In this document: in pieces, positions 19,355-29,925 of the stretch | How positions within the stretch are numbered: position 1 is the stretch's first letter | How the letters are laid out: each line of letters opens with the position of its first letter | NCBI GenBank assembly: GCA_032718475.1 | Contig: JAUCBJ010001527.1 | Span: 1 to 35,395, forward strand | DNA length: 35,395 nt | Direction: 5' to 3' | Origin: Nemertoderma westbladi | Lineage: Eukaryota > Xenacoelomorpha > Nemertodermatida > Nemertodermatidae | Position numbers and translations under genes: made by a program | Notes under the pieces: model-generated | What the model saw: the letters and a program-made list of their open reading frames with translations, nothing else | The model's database searches: none | What the model was told of the DNA's origin: nothing

Positions 19355-21538
19355 ATGACGGAGTTGATAGAAGATGATCTTGGTATTAGGGAGCGATATA
19401 CTCTACCTTTACAAGCATTTGTGGATAGCTTAATACGCGGTGAAGCCGATCCAACCATTACGGAGGACTATGGTCGTTATATCGAACCGCCGATGTCCCA
19501 AGAGCAACTTGCGCGTGAATTGGACTATCGAAAATTCACCACTCGCTATACGAATCTTAATGGTACGTATATGGACTTCTTAACTACCGGCCATCCTATC
19601 GATTTACATGATACGGACGATGTAGATACAGAAAGGGAAATGGTTCTATTTAAATATCATACCCAGCGGAGTCGTAACGATAAACCGAGAATAGATCACG
19701 AAAATTCTATTCGTAACAGACTGGAAAGAGAAAACGTTGAAGAACCGGATAAACGCATCGACTTCAACGACTACCTAGAATTTTTGAGAGAAACCTATCT
19801 CAACATCGCCAGTCAGCAGAACCTAGAGACTCGATATCCTCAAGGTATACATCATGACCCTATGGTAGAACTCAAACGGCTCTATTTCACTATGATGTAT
19901 CTTACCGCCGATCGTCCACTACCTGTTATCCCGGATAGTTTTGAACAAATGGAAGAATATTGCAAAACTGGAGAACGATCACCCGCGTTTCCTCTACAGG
20001 ACGTACGTCTTTGGTATTATTGTGACGAATGCCCTAGACCCAACCAACAAACTGAAAGACATAAACATCCGCGGAGACGTTGCGCTAAACACAGCTTTAC
20101 ACGTTATACTTACGGGAGTTTCGAGCGAAACCTGTTCGACGTATCACCCACGATCGCTCGTCTTAAACGATCACTAAATAAACCTATGATCAGAGTTCCG
20201 GAATACTCGGTCAGGCCTCCTCATTCCCTAGTGAGACCTCAAACTCTTGATCCTAACAGTATCACTGATCCTCCCGAACTATATTCCCTGTTCAAAGACT
20301 TAGTGTTACCCGAACAATTAATCGGTGGTGCTCCGGTAGTGGGTTCGTTAGACATTCGCCCATCCTACTTAGCCGGATTGGGACGCGGGCAGCTAATATC
20401 GCCATTTGATCCTTACAATCGTCCAGGATTAAACCCGATGCAACCCGCCACGGAAGTCGAGGAGAGCGTTATAAGAAACGCTTTAGACGCGATTCGACAG
20501 AAGATCGGAAAGGGAACACAAGATTGTTTAGAGAAACGTAAATTACAACAACAAGTCCAATCGGTGAAGGAGTTAGCCTTGCCACAGTTCGATAGAGAAA
20601 TCCAAAACCTCGAGGAGGACATCGAGCTTGGACGCACGTATTCTCTACAAGAGTTTTTAGATGAACGCTTACAGAGACAAGCGGAAGAAAATCTACTCAA
20701 GGAGAAACACCCGAAAATGGACGAGAGAGAAGAAGCCGCTTTAGCCCAACCTGAAGCTCAAATCCTTATGACAGATCTCTACTCTAAAACCGTCCGTCAT
20801 CCCTCGATGATTCCACATTTCGGAGACAAACTCTTCGCGACGATACAACCTCAACCGGTTGATATCAGTACAGGATCGCAAAATCTTATCGCTGACGCCC
20901 CTATGTTACAGCGTCCGCCAATCGAAGCCGCTCGTGTTGACGGTATACTCATTGAACCTCCGGACAATCGAGCGGATCTTGTCCGTCGTATGGTACACGA
21001 TGTCAACATACGCGCTAGACCTTTACAGAACTCGTTTTATGGGATTAAAGACCACCCTTATTACGTTAATCTGACTCAATATTATATGGTAAAACCAGAA
21101 AACCCGACGCATAATTTAAAGTTTCTACCACTAATAAATCCTCTAGACATTGTCGAACTCGAACAATTGCAGAAACATCTGGATCAGTTAGTAAAGGTAA
21201 ACTCATTTAGAAAACCATATAACATTTCTAGAATCGAGAAGGATATAGAACCTCCTTATAATCTCGATGGATTTATTAAAACTCGATTAGTCCATTGGAA
21301 TCTAGATGTATTATTTGAAGAAGAGAAAATACAAAGATATGGAAATGTGGAGACGTATACCACTCCGCACATGAAGTATAGTGATCTCCCTGACGCTAAC
21401 CAATGCGCCACCTTGTGGCATCCAGTAGGGATGACCCTAGAGAACGCCACCAAGGAGTGGAATGAAACTCTAATGTTATTGAGATGTATGGAGTTGTCAC
21501 CTACGATAATGAAGGTAGCGTTCCGGTCGGAGAACTAG
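19355..21538 (+). CDS. Unknown module, ORF A (727 residues)
   Basis: I do not recognise this protein. The ATG has a purine at -3 and an in-frame TAA 18 bases upstream, so the start is well supported. It starts MTELIEDDLGIRERYTLPLQ and is hydrophilic, with no signal peptide or membrane segment. A Cys/His cluster near residues 223-247 (YYCDECPRP ... CAKHSF) could bind zinc. Residues about 400-475 are highly charged and probably helical. The remainder is rich in Pro, Tyr, Arg and Asp with many YxxP-like turns, a texture seen in structural or capsid-like proteins, but this is not evidence of homology. Base composition is clearly richer in GC and CpG than the flanks. It overlaps ORF B by 55 bases from B's ATG (73 bases of shared open frame), B being in the -1 frame. 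Confidence 0.8.
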   Translation: MTELIEDDLGIRERYTLPLQAFVDSLIRGEADPTITEDYGRYIEPPMSQEQLARELDYRKFTTRYTNLNGTYMDFLTTGHPIDLHDTDDVDTEREMVLFKYHTQRSRNDKPRIDHENSIRNRLERENVEEPDKRIDFNDYLEFLRETYLNIASQQNLETRYPQGIHHDPMVELKRLYFTMMYLTADRPLPVIPDSFEQMEEYCKTGERSPAFPLQDVRLWYYCDECPRPNQQTERHKHPRRRCAKHSFTRYTYGSFERNLFDVSPTIARLKRSLNKPMIRVPEYSVRPPHSLVRPQTLDPNSITDPPELYSLFKDLVLPEQLIGGAPVVGSLDIRPSYLAGLGRGQLISPFDPYNRPGLNPMQPATEVEESVIRNALDAIRQKIGKGTQDCLEKRKLQQQVQSVKELALPQFDREIQNLEEDIELGRTYSLQEFLDERLQRQAEENLLKEKHPKMDEREEAALAQPEAQILMTDLYSKTVRHPSMIPHFGDKLFATIQPQPVDISTGSQNLIADAPMLQRPPIEAARVDGILIEPPDNRADLVRRMVHDVNIRARPLQNSFYGIKDHPYYVNLTQYYMVKPENPTHNLKFLPLINPLDIVELEQLQKHLDQLVKVNSFRKPYNISRIEKDIEPPYNLDGFIKTRLVHWNLDVLFEEEKIQRYGNVETYTTPHMKYSDLPDANQCATLWHPVGMTLENATKEWNETLMLLRCMELSPTIMKVAFRSEN

Positions 21539-22296
21539 GAACTACGCGCATGATCCACATACGCGGATTAGCTGGTTCTACCCACGTGTTTACTCGAGCG
21601 TGTTCCGACGTGATTGATTATTCCTTTGAAACTCTCACCGAAACACAAAAGAATCTCCGACATGGACAATTCGAACTCGCGCAGCGTTACGTCATTGACA
21701 CCGAACGCAAACCGGCCATGGGTATCGATGGATCGATGTTACCCCAGCCCGTACTCGAGATGTTGTTCAACGAAAGAATCCTTAAAATCGGCTCAGCTGT
21801 TTATGGAGATCTCCAAAACGACTTTCGGAATATGGAGAACATTCCATACCCTTTCGTTGATACTCAGCTGATTGCTCCCTGGGCAGAAGGTCGAGGTTTC
21901 TTCCGCACCATGTATGCTAATACGTCTAGCAACATTACAAAGGTGCAACGAACTTCCATCGGACATCTTGCCTTTCTGGAATACGGATGGAATTTCAAAG
22001 TCGGAAATCCCATCAACTATCAACAAGTATACGGAGACCATTATTCTCGATTATACTTTGATGGACCATTGACCGCACCTGGCGCCGTGTATAGCTTCAT
22101 GAGTGTTCCACTCCGTCCCTCCTTAGCTATCTACACGATCTTTGAAAACACCGCACTTGCCGGTTGGCTAGCCGATGTGTGCAGTCGTACTATACGCGCC
22201 CATCCATTAATACTTGGGACCAAACTCGCTAAGCTAGATGAACATAATAAATTCATACGCTTCGAATGTTTTCGGCGATTTTTAACCACTGGATAG
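21484..22296 (+). CDS. Unknown module, ORF B (270 residues)
   Basis: I do not recognise this protein. The frame is open from 21466, and the first ATG at 21484 has G at -3. It starts MYGVVTYDNEGSVPVGELGT. Composition is that of a compact globular domain with alternating hydrophobic and polar residues and many aromatics (GRGFFRTMYANTSS, YGDHYSRLYFDGP). A hydrophobic stretch near residues 220-250 (LAIYTIFENTALAGWLAD) is short and broken by charges, so I do not call it a membrane helix. It may be a separate overlapping gene or the continuation of ORF A after a -1 shift. No X XXY YYZ heptamer is present in the overlap, so programmed frameshifting of the usual type is unlikely. It ends at TAG 22294, where ORF C is already open in the +1 frame. 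Confidence 0.75.
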   Translation: MYGVVTYDNEGSVPVGELGTTRMIHIRGLAGSTHVFTRACSDVIDYSFETLTETQKNLRHGQFELAQRYVIDTERKPAMGIDGSMLPQPVLEMLFNERILKIGSAVYGDLQNDFRNMENIPYPFVDTQLIAPWAEGRGFFRTMYANTSSNITKVQRTSIGHLAFLEYGWNFKVGNPINYQQVYGDHYSRLYFDGPLTAPGAVYSFMSVPLRPSLAIYTIFENTALAGWLADVCSRTIRAHPLILGTKLAKLDEHNKFIRFECFRRFLTTG

Positions 22297-23596
22297 CCAA
22301 TTTAAAGACCGCGCTTTGACCAAGCTCAGCCTAAGAAACTCAGCTGCAGAGAAGTTGGATAGCGCTGGATTTGCCATTTTCAAAGAGATTTGTATATCGA
22401 ACTTGCACTCCTCTGTTATACAAAGACCTCGAATCCCCACAGGTTATTCTGTCGTGGAAATTCAGACAATAGGTCCACTTGAAGAGACAGACACGCCCAC
22501 CTCAGCTATGCATTGGGAAGACGAACCAATATGCCTAGAATCTGAGGAGATTCAACCTATCGCGCCCCGGAACAGCGACAACGATTATATCCTAGAATGG
22601 TATCAAGGTCCACAGTGTCTCACTGCGTACGATTATCGACATGCCAACTATGTTTCTCGGCAACGTTGTCGGTTATGCGCATCGAGAGACCATGTTACGC
22701 CCATGGACACAAACGTCCGCTGTTCCTATTTCCAAGAACAACCGACAATGGAAATTTATTGCGCATATTGCAGACTCAATAACTTGCATATTTTTGCGGT
22801 TTGCCCTCAATTTATGACTCAATGTCACCATTGTCAACTAAAGGGACACGCCAGTTTCGATTGCCCTTTTAATCACGATTTGGAAAGCGTAGATGAAATG
22901 ATCACACTACGTTACATCAGAGCTTGGGAAGCGAACGCTGATTTACATTGTGATTCGCGCCATCGCTATTATCCTGGACGCGCTTACGAAGGAGTTTATG
23001 CGTTCCATCCTTATCTATTCGCTTCGGTCGAACAGAAATCACGCATATCGAGTTACGAACTACTGAAGCGCGTCGGAGAATGTATTTCAACCAAATTCAT
23101 ACGCAAATTTCTCAGGAGTGTTAATCCTAGCGACCTTCATTCCTATAACTTAATCAATTATATCCGTCAGGATCTGGACTATGGAGACTTATTTGTTAAC
23201 TCACACCCCGAGTTACAGGAAGTATATCGACGGCCTTACGAATACCGAGCCCGCGAACGCGAGTTGGAAAGAACCATTAAACCCAGGAGGTTTCTGACTG
23301 CCTATGGTCCACCCACGGCTCTCGTTCAGACCACTCGTAAAGGACCCGTAAGAGCGGCTGTCATAAAACGCGCTCTCAAGGCCGTTAGACCCCTCTCCCC
23401 CGACGTTGATGTCAATCAACCCGGTACTTCGACTGGCGGATACACCGACCATAATCCTACACCCTCTGATGCAATCATATTGCACCCTTCACCCAGGAGT
23501 TATAGCCCTCCTTGTAAAGTGGCTCGCCCCAAAGAGAAAAGGACTCTGGCCAGCTTTAAAAAACTGCGTAAACGCTGTCCGCGCAAGAAAGACTAA
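22286..23596 (+). CDS. Unknown module, ORF C: zinc-knuckle, basic-tail protein
   Basis: The frame is open from 22286 and has no early ATG; the first methionine is about 65 residues after a TTG at 22316. So it is likely translated as a continuation of ORF B through a +1 shift near GGA TAG C, or the boundary is an indel. Counting from the TTG, three zinc-knuckle-like motifs stand in a row. They are C118-x2-C-x4-H-x9-C136, C149-x2-C-x5-H-x4-C163, and the canonical C170-HH-C-QLKG-H-ASFD-C183. A long Arg/Tyr-rich middle follows, then a Pro/Ser-rich linker and a strongly basic end (about 394-426, with KKLRKRCPRKKD). Zinc knuckles plus a basic tail are the usual make-up of a nucleocapsid or other RNA/DNA-packaging protein. 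No enzyme motif is visible, and no known family could be assigned. Confidence 0.8.
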   Translation, partial: PLDSQFKDRALTKLSLRNSAAEKLDSAGFAIFKEICISNLHSSVIQRPRIPTGYSVVEIQTIGPLEETDTPTSAMHWEDEPICLESEEIQPIAPRNSDNDYILEWYQGPQCLTAYDYRHANYVSRQRCRLCASRDHVTPMDTNVRCSYFQEQPTMEIYCAYCRLNNLHIFAVCPQFMTQCHHCQLKGHASFDCPFNHDLESVDEMITLRYIRAWEANADLHCDSRHRYYPGRAYEGVYAFHPYLFASVEQKSRISSYELLKRVGECISTKFIRKFLRSVNPSDLHSYNLINYIRQDLDYGDLFVNSHPELQEVYRRPYEYRARERELERTIKPRRFLTAYGPPTALVQTTRKGPVRAAVIKRALKAVRPLSPDVDVNQPGTSTGGYTDHNPTPSDAIILHPSPRSYSPPCKVARPKEKRTLASFKKLRKRCPRKKD

Positions 23597-26500
23597 CTGT
23601 TTAGAGTATTTACGTATATTAGAAACTGTGATTTTTGTATATTTATAGACTTGAATCCCATTTTCTGGGAGCGGTGTAAAAGCTTTTGCGGATATAATCA
23701 GTCCCCCTGCCCGCAAAGTACCGTTGTAGGTGTTTTAACGGACATAAAAGTCATTCTTCTATATGTGTGCTTTGGCGGACATGGTAAGGCACAAAACCCG
23801 CAATGCGTCAAATTCTCTAGCACAGTGTAGCCTTGATGATTCAGATTACGACATCTAACAGCTGGTTGCTGGCATGGAAACAGCCGTTGGACACATGGTT
23901 CTTTGTTTCAGCTTAACAGCCAATCAGAGCGATTTTTACTGTCGATGTGGAGATATTCTACAGATCGTGCTAGGCGTGTTCAGTCTTACTGTTTTTCTTG
24001 ATACTGTTGTGTTGTTTCTATCTAGGCCAAGTACACCGGCTCTAGAGTCAATTCGTTTCAGACTTTAGAAGAAACATTAGTAGGCTTAGATTATAGAACG
24101 TATAACTGTTATCAACCTTAACAACTCAATCAACCCGATCAACACGGCTCAATCGGCACAACTCAGTCTTATCAGCGCAGTAGCGCAGCGGTACAATCTT
24201 ATATTGTTATAATCTTACCCTACCGTCTTAATGCTTTTTACTGTTGTTATTATTTGTATCAGTTGGTTGAATATTATTATTTGGAGAACATCTATAAAGA
24301 ACCCAAATTTCCCAATTTTCTTGATACACTACAGGTTAGAGAGACAGGTTACATATAGCGATTGCGACTTATATTATTGTGGTTTGTAGTGAATTTAATG
24401 CTATTTGATAAGCACTACATGAGTCAATTGCTGTTCTCTTTATGTATGATAAAATTCATTGACGGTCGGCAGATTAGTGTGCTGTATTGTGCGTTACTGG
24501 TAGTGTGCATGATTGTAGCTGATAACTAAGCATTTCCTAAAGAATGCGCCTCATACTTGAATCATAAGCCTTACCGTCTTACAGTTGTGTTTAGTATAAG
24601 TCATATCTCTGTTTACCTAGATAGAGCGCCACGTCCTAAAGGAACTGTTAATATTTCCCGAAAGTGAATAATATTGGTCAGAAATTATTTATTAATGATC
24701 AATCGAATAATACAGTAAGCTTACACTGCAATAACAATCTAAGCCCTCCGAATCCAGTCTCCCGGGTATATCCAGCGGGTGAATGGACGCGCACTAGGCT
24801 GGCTTCGGCTAATGTTGTGTTTATTGGTATTAAATACTTGTCATATGCTAAAGTCTATTTATAAACCAAAAGACATATAAATTTTGGCAGGTTAAACTGC
24901 TAAAGGTCTTCAAAAGCGCGTACATCTATAATGTCTTTGTCAGACATTAAATAAATGATAACTGTTGATGTTAAAAAAACGTTATTTTAATGTGAGAACA
25001 TAAACATTAGTCAAAAATGTTTTATAAGTGTTTAGTTCTAACATTTTAAGAACATGATTTGTTACATATCAGAACAATGTTATTTTGTCACATAAAATAA
25101 ACATTATGCGATATTATCTATCTATTTTCTATTATCTAATCTGAGATTGATGATTGGCTAATTTTAAAATTCGCGGTAATGGAGGAATTTTCCACATGTA
25201 ATTGGTATACAGTAGGCCGATGGTATGTTGTACAATACTCATTCTGGCTGTCTGGCATGCCTGTATTCAATGTTTATTGTGTATATGTATTGTTATACTG
25301 CTGTACTGCAAGGCCTATCTCTATATTACTGTAGTGTAGTTCTGTAGTTACTGCAGGCCTACTGCACTGTACAGTAGCTTATATTTTTGGTTTTATAGTT
25401 TTCATTGGTTTTGTGATTTATTTAACCTGAACTCATAAATAAAACATATCTACCTGAATGCGAGTTCGCCTTTACCCTCTGGATTCACAAATTACTGCAT
25501 TAGACCTACCAATTACAGAATTCAAGTCTGCCAGGACCAGGAAGTCCCCTTAAACCAGCACTGACAGGCGGAGGATTGACTTATTTGTCTGTACTGCTGT
25601 ACTGATGGTGGATTTCAACAGCCGAGGACTAAAGATTGGAATTCTTATTATTGGGAGGTCCCCAGTTTTCAGTTGAAGGGGCAGGGCACAGGGACAGCAT
25701 TACTACAAAACTTTCGATTCGATTTCGATTTGAAAACTTCACATTAACTGTTATTACAAACTATTTATTGTTTCAGTTTTTAGATTGTACTTTTGTAGCG
25801 CCTAGGCCTATTGATTTATTTTTACAGTTTAATAAATTAAGCTCACTCAGCTATAATTATAATTAACATTTAATTTTTTAAATATGATTTGTTCAGATAG
25901 GGAGGATTTGCGATGCAATCAAAATCATCCCTCTCCAGGGAGATATCGATTCAAATAAGTACTGATTACTCTCCCAGAAATACATCTGTAACCTGTTTTT
26001 TTTTGTTTACCCGTAGGATACCCGTAGGATATAATAATAATGTGCCTCTGTAGCCAACTGCCAACTGTAACCTGCTCCTTTTAATAATTTAACATTGTTG
26101 TGAGGTATTATTTATTAAACCCACTATATGTACATTATTTTATATAGACTACAAATTAGATCTATAAATCTAGGGAATAATATTAACTCAAAGTATTTTA
26201 ATTGATGCAATTCATTACGTTGTTGTCACTTATTATTACGTCATAAACATATTCTTTTTAAGTCTGTGATTAACTTTAACCGAAATATCAAAACCATTTA
26301 CGTAATGGGCCATACAGCCATATATTTGTTGTTTACTTATTCTGTGATATTTTACTTTGATTTTGCTGTTTATTTCATTATTTGTTCCTGACTGGTCATT
26401 ATACAAAAAATTCAATTCATGTTATACGTTTTAATTGTTATTAATTTGTATACAATTGCCTACAACAAAATTGTATTCAATCAAACTGTGTTAGAGATTG

Positions 26501-26699
26501 TAGCCTGCCATTACCATATCAACATGCGTAGGGAAATTATTAATTAATTATTCAATAAAGGGTTTGGCAATTATAAAGAACGATATAAAGAACGGCAATG
26601 GAGGGGGATTATTAGTTTGAGCGAACCAACCATAAAACATGAGAGAAGGGCTGTTACGATGTTAGGATGAAGGATGTTACGTTTTTAGCAAACAATATT
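23597..26699. other. Long AT-rich non-coding stretch
   Basis: After the module there is about 3.1 kb with no supported gene. Short frames at about 23874, 24664 and 25636 lack any motif. No clear polyadenylation signal follows ORF C closely. I searched by eye for direct repeats matching the DNA upstream of 19355 (as LTRs) and found none. Confidence 0.5.
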
Positions 26700-26885
26700 T
26701 TTATGTTAAGAAATAACATAAAAGTAACGATCTAAATAAACATTATGCCGTTGTTATTTTAATGTCAATAAAAATACAATAATAATGATAAGGAATAACA
26801 TAAAAGTAATGATATATGTAAACATCCTGGCTTTGTTATTTTAATGTTATTAAAAATGAAATAATAACGTTAGTATATAACGTCA
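26700..26885. repeat. 82-bp tandem duplication
   Basis: AATAACATAAAAGTAA occurs at 26712 and 26794, each followed about 35-40 bases later by TTGTTATTTTAATGT and then AATAATAA. Two units are clear. Related AT-rich words also occur near 25080-25110. Confidence 0.7.
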
Positions 26886-27279
26886 TATTTCTTGGCCAAT
26901 TTACAGTTTTTTTTATCATTAATCTAACAATTTGAAATAATGTTATCTATGTCATTAAATAACATTTTAATAACAGCTTTTGAACAATACATTGTTTGCA
27001 GGGATACAATATATTGTTATGTCTATTACAAGGCTAAATATACTACTAATACTAATAACGCACTAATATACTAATACAAGAAGCACACTAAATATATGTA
27101 GATCAATGACACAATAGTTAATATAATAAACAATCAAATAAATATACATTGATAAATATGTATGTAAGCTAAATGAGCATTCAGGGGTCAACATAAAGAG
27201 AGCAGATATATATAAGTTACAATGTGTCAAACCAGACTATTTAATTTTTGTGATTTTCGTGCATTCAAAAGTTTGTTAA
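26886..27279. other. AT-rich non-coding stretch
   Basis: I see no coding frame, array or structured element here. It leads into the 3' end of the minus-strand LINE. Confidence 0.45.
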
Positions 27280-29335
27280 TGAATTTAGGACAACCTGGTT
27301 CATCCATTAAGGAGCTTAGTGATACGTCATGGGGATTTTGCCCCAAGAATGCACCTCTGATATTATGTTATGATATTTTAGTTATGATATTATGTTATTA
27401 TACATGTCGCATTGTAACATAAAGTGATGTTCATCCTCGATACCGCCCCCACATAAGCATAGTCGTTCACTGCGAGGTATACGGGTGTACCTGCCTTGCT
27501 CGATGGCGAGGCAATGTGAGGATGTGCGAAGGCGGGTAAATGCATGAATATCCGACTGGCTGTATATTGAGTCATAGGCTTTTGGGCGTTTAAGGTCAGG
27601 GTTTATTTGTAAATATGTTACATATTTTGATCGCCCCGATTCGGCTTTGAGGCAGATTTTCTGGCGAATTAAATTCAATGCATCACCAATAATGGATTCC
27701 GGATTCAAATGCGAGAATGAGAGAGGTATTTGCTGAGGCCTGAAACTTTCGTTTCACTATTGAAAATCGCTTCGTACAATGGGCTATCTGTTCCGTCCTT
27801 TGAAATCTTCTTCATGAAGTTAATTGTGCGCTTTTCAACTTTATATTTGAGAGGTGGGCGACCCAGCTCTATATACAGAAATTCAGTTGGTGTACTTGAT
27901 TTGACACCAAGAATACATTTTACCAGCTTCCTATATTTGATTTCGAGTGGGTCTAACCAAACACTTCCCCATGCTTCAGTTATATAGGACACCGTTCAGC
28001 AAGCATGCATCAAGGACGGATTCCTTGATGCGAATCTGTGCTTCTGGGTTCTCACGCAGAAAGGCGTAGAATTTTATGAAATGTTTGTTCGATCGTTTAA
28101 TATCTTCCATAAACATTCCCTTCAGATTACCACATGATGATATTGACGATCCTAGATATATTTCCATTTGGGAGAAATTAACCGTTTTGTTATTATGCAA
28201 AACAATTGGTTCCCTTTCATCTTCATTGGCATTAGCTGCAATTAAATGGCATTTCTTGGCATTCAGCATAAGATAATTTTCAATAAAATGGTTCTCCAGA
28301 GCTAATATTTTCTTAACTATTAGACGTCGCAAGTTTGCCAGGAGAACAGCGTGTAGTAGGATGTGGGTACTTCCAATAATCTTTTCTGCTGGGTAGGATC
28401 TAAACAAGCCAATGAGTCCAAAAGTGTAAATGACAAACAGGGTAGGGCTGGAAGGTGATCCTTGTCGAATGCCACATATGATCTTGATAGAATCTGAGTA
28501 CTCACCATTCAATTCAATTATAGCCGAGGTGTAATGGTAGACTGCCATTACTGCTAGGAGGAAGGTAGCTCCACACCCAATGGATCCTAGACGAATGAAC
28601 AACTTGCGGCGACTAATTTTATCAAACGCAGCAGTAAAGTCTGCCAGGATAATTAATATTTTAAACCTTTTTGTTCCTTTAATAATCAAGAAAGATTTTT
28701 ATAGTTGCCACATTGAAAAGACAGCTTCGACCCTTTTTGAAAGCAGTCTGAGTACTTGGCACTTTTAACAACTTGGAAAGTCGACAATTTAAAATCATGT
28801 CATAGAGTTTGAAGATGACAGGGAGCAATGTAATTCCATGAACAAAGCTGGGCAGAGCTAGTCTTCCTTTCTTCGATAAAGCAATTAGAAAACCGAACCA
28901 GATCCTAGGAAAAGAACCAATGCCACATTTGAACAGCATATTAAACAGGACAAGTAGGAATGGTAAGAGTATGTGTAGACAATCACGTAGAGTTTTGGCT
29001 GAGATGCCATCAGCCGTGCTGCTACCAATGTTGAGGCTATCACACGCGATATCTATCTCTTCTGTGGTGATATCAGCGCCAAGAAATTCATCATTTGTTT
29101 TAGAGCTGGTTAGTATATCCATAAATTCGCATTCACTTTCATCAATTGTATTCAAAGCTTCAAAATGTTCAGCTAAATCATTTACTGTGAGGTCAGAAAC
29201 ATCAACAGAGGATTGAGCACAACATTTCCCATTGAAGTAATCTTGTTCCAGATCTCACGCTTATCCGGAGACATCAAACATTCTTTCCAGGATTGCAAAT
29301 CCTGTGAGGAGACACAGCGTAGATAATTTGAAGAG
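27280..29335 (-). pseudogene. Non-LTR (LINE) reverse transcriptase, decayed copy
   Basis: Four minus-strand frames join end to end: 29155-28679, 28689-27976, 27992-27705 and 27708-27382, with further similarity out to about 29335. In order they show a pre-RT segment (SQDLQSWKECLMSPDKREIW), the RT start (ITLLPVIFKLYD, STQTAFKKGRSC), palm motifs (ILADFTAAFDKISRRKLF, GIRQGSPSSPTLF) and a thumb. A C-terminal region (KCILGVKSSTPTEFLYIELG) and a terminal zinc motif (LCLCGGGIEDEHHFMLQC) follow. The order is that of an endonuclease/RT LINE, here without its endonuclease. At least three frameshifts separate the parts. The YADD-type box is absent: HILLHA is followed directly by VLLAN, as if the two catalytic aspartates were lost (28347/28348). 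This is a dead, 5'-truncated copy; the clade is not certain. Confidence 0.85.
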
Positions 29336-29689
29336 GAACTGCAAGGACCTTAAGCTGAAACGTTCTGGTTGGCAGAGGTATTATCTATGAATATCCAACT
29401 CCTCTAAATCCTACTCTCCAAACTATCTAACATATGTACAATGAAAGCAGGGAGCAAGGGTAGTAGGCCTACTATAGTAACAATAAAAGTACCCCTTTTA
29501 ATTTACATTATTAACCGCTCAGGCAATGGGCGAGCGGTAAATAAGATTTACAGTATTGACCTAGGTAAATGAGCATTTCTCTTCAATCAGTCAACTTGGT
29601 GCTGTAATAAATACTATTCTGGGGTATTTTATTTATTTAAATGAGTAGCTACGACTAGTAAAATGATAAAGTAATTAATAATCTTCAAT
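29336..29689. other. Non-coding stretch
   Basis: I see no coding frame, repeat or RNA gene. It separates the LINE fragment from the foldback fragment. Confidence 0.4.
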
Positions 29690-29760
29690 TAAACTAATAT
29701 GTTCCAGAATATTGTGTATTTATTCAATATAATAAATGGCCTGCCCTGCAGGCTATGTAA
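29690..29760. repeat. Fragment of the foldback-element family
   Basis: The words ATATGTTCCAGAATATTGTG and TATTTATTCAATATAATAAA resemble the inner end of the right arm at 3736-3785. Only about 60-70 bases of similarity are present. Confidence 0.55.
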
Positions 29761-29854
29761 CGGCCACTTTTTATTGACAGATGGGATGCCATGAGGAGGT
29801 AAATTGCGGACATACAAAGGTATCAGATAGTATTTTCAGGTCTAACGTTTACCT

Positions 29855-29925
29855 TAGTCACTAGCTGAATGGCTAGAGGGTCTTCCAACCCGGAGGTCAC
29901 CAGTTCGATCCCATCTGGTCGTCAT
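29855..29925 (+). repeat. tRNA-derived SINE or tRNA-like pseudogene
   Basis: TAGCTGAATGGCTAGAGG (29862) fits an RNA polymerase III A box and CAGTTCGATCC (29901) a B box, about 40 bases apart as in tRNAs. Between them CTTCCAA looks like a Gly(UCC) anticodon loop. The T-stem and acceptor stem do not pair, so it is not a functional tRNA. Confidence 0.5.

Noticed and set aside
21466-21538. Programmed -1 frameshift from ORF A to ORF B
   Set aside because: I checked each codon step of the overlap and found no X XXY YYZ heptamer in the right phase.
19355-22296. Envelope glycoprotein for ORF A/B because of its position after pol
   Set aside because: No signal peptide, no transmembrane anchor and no furin-like site is visible.
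24170-24215. tRNA-like A box (TAGCGCAGCGGTA)
   Set aside because: No B box follows; not enough for a tRNA or SINE call.
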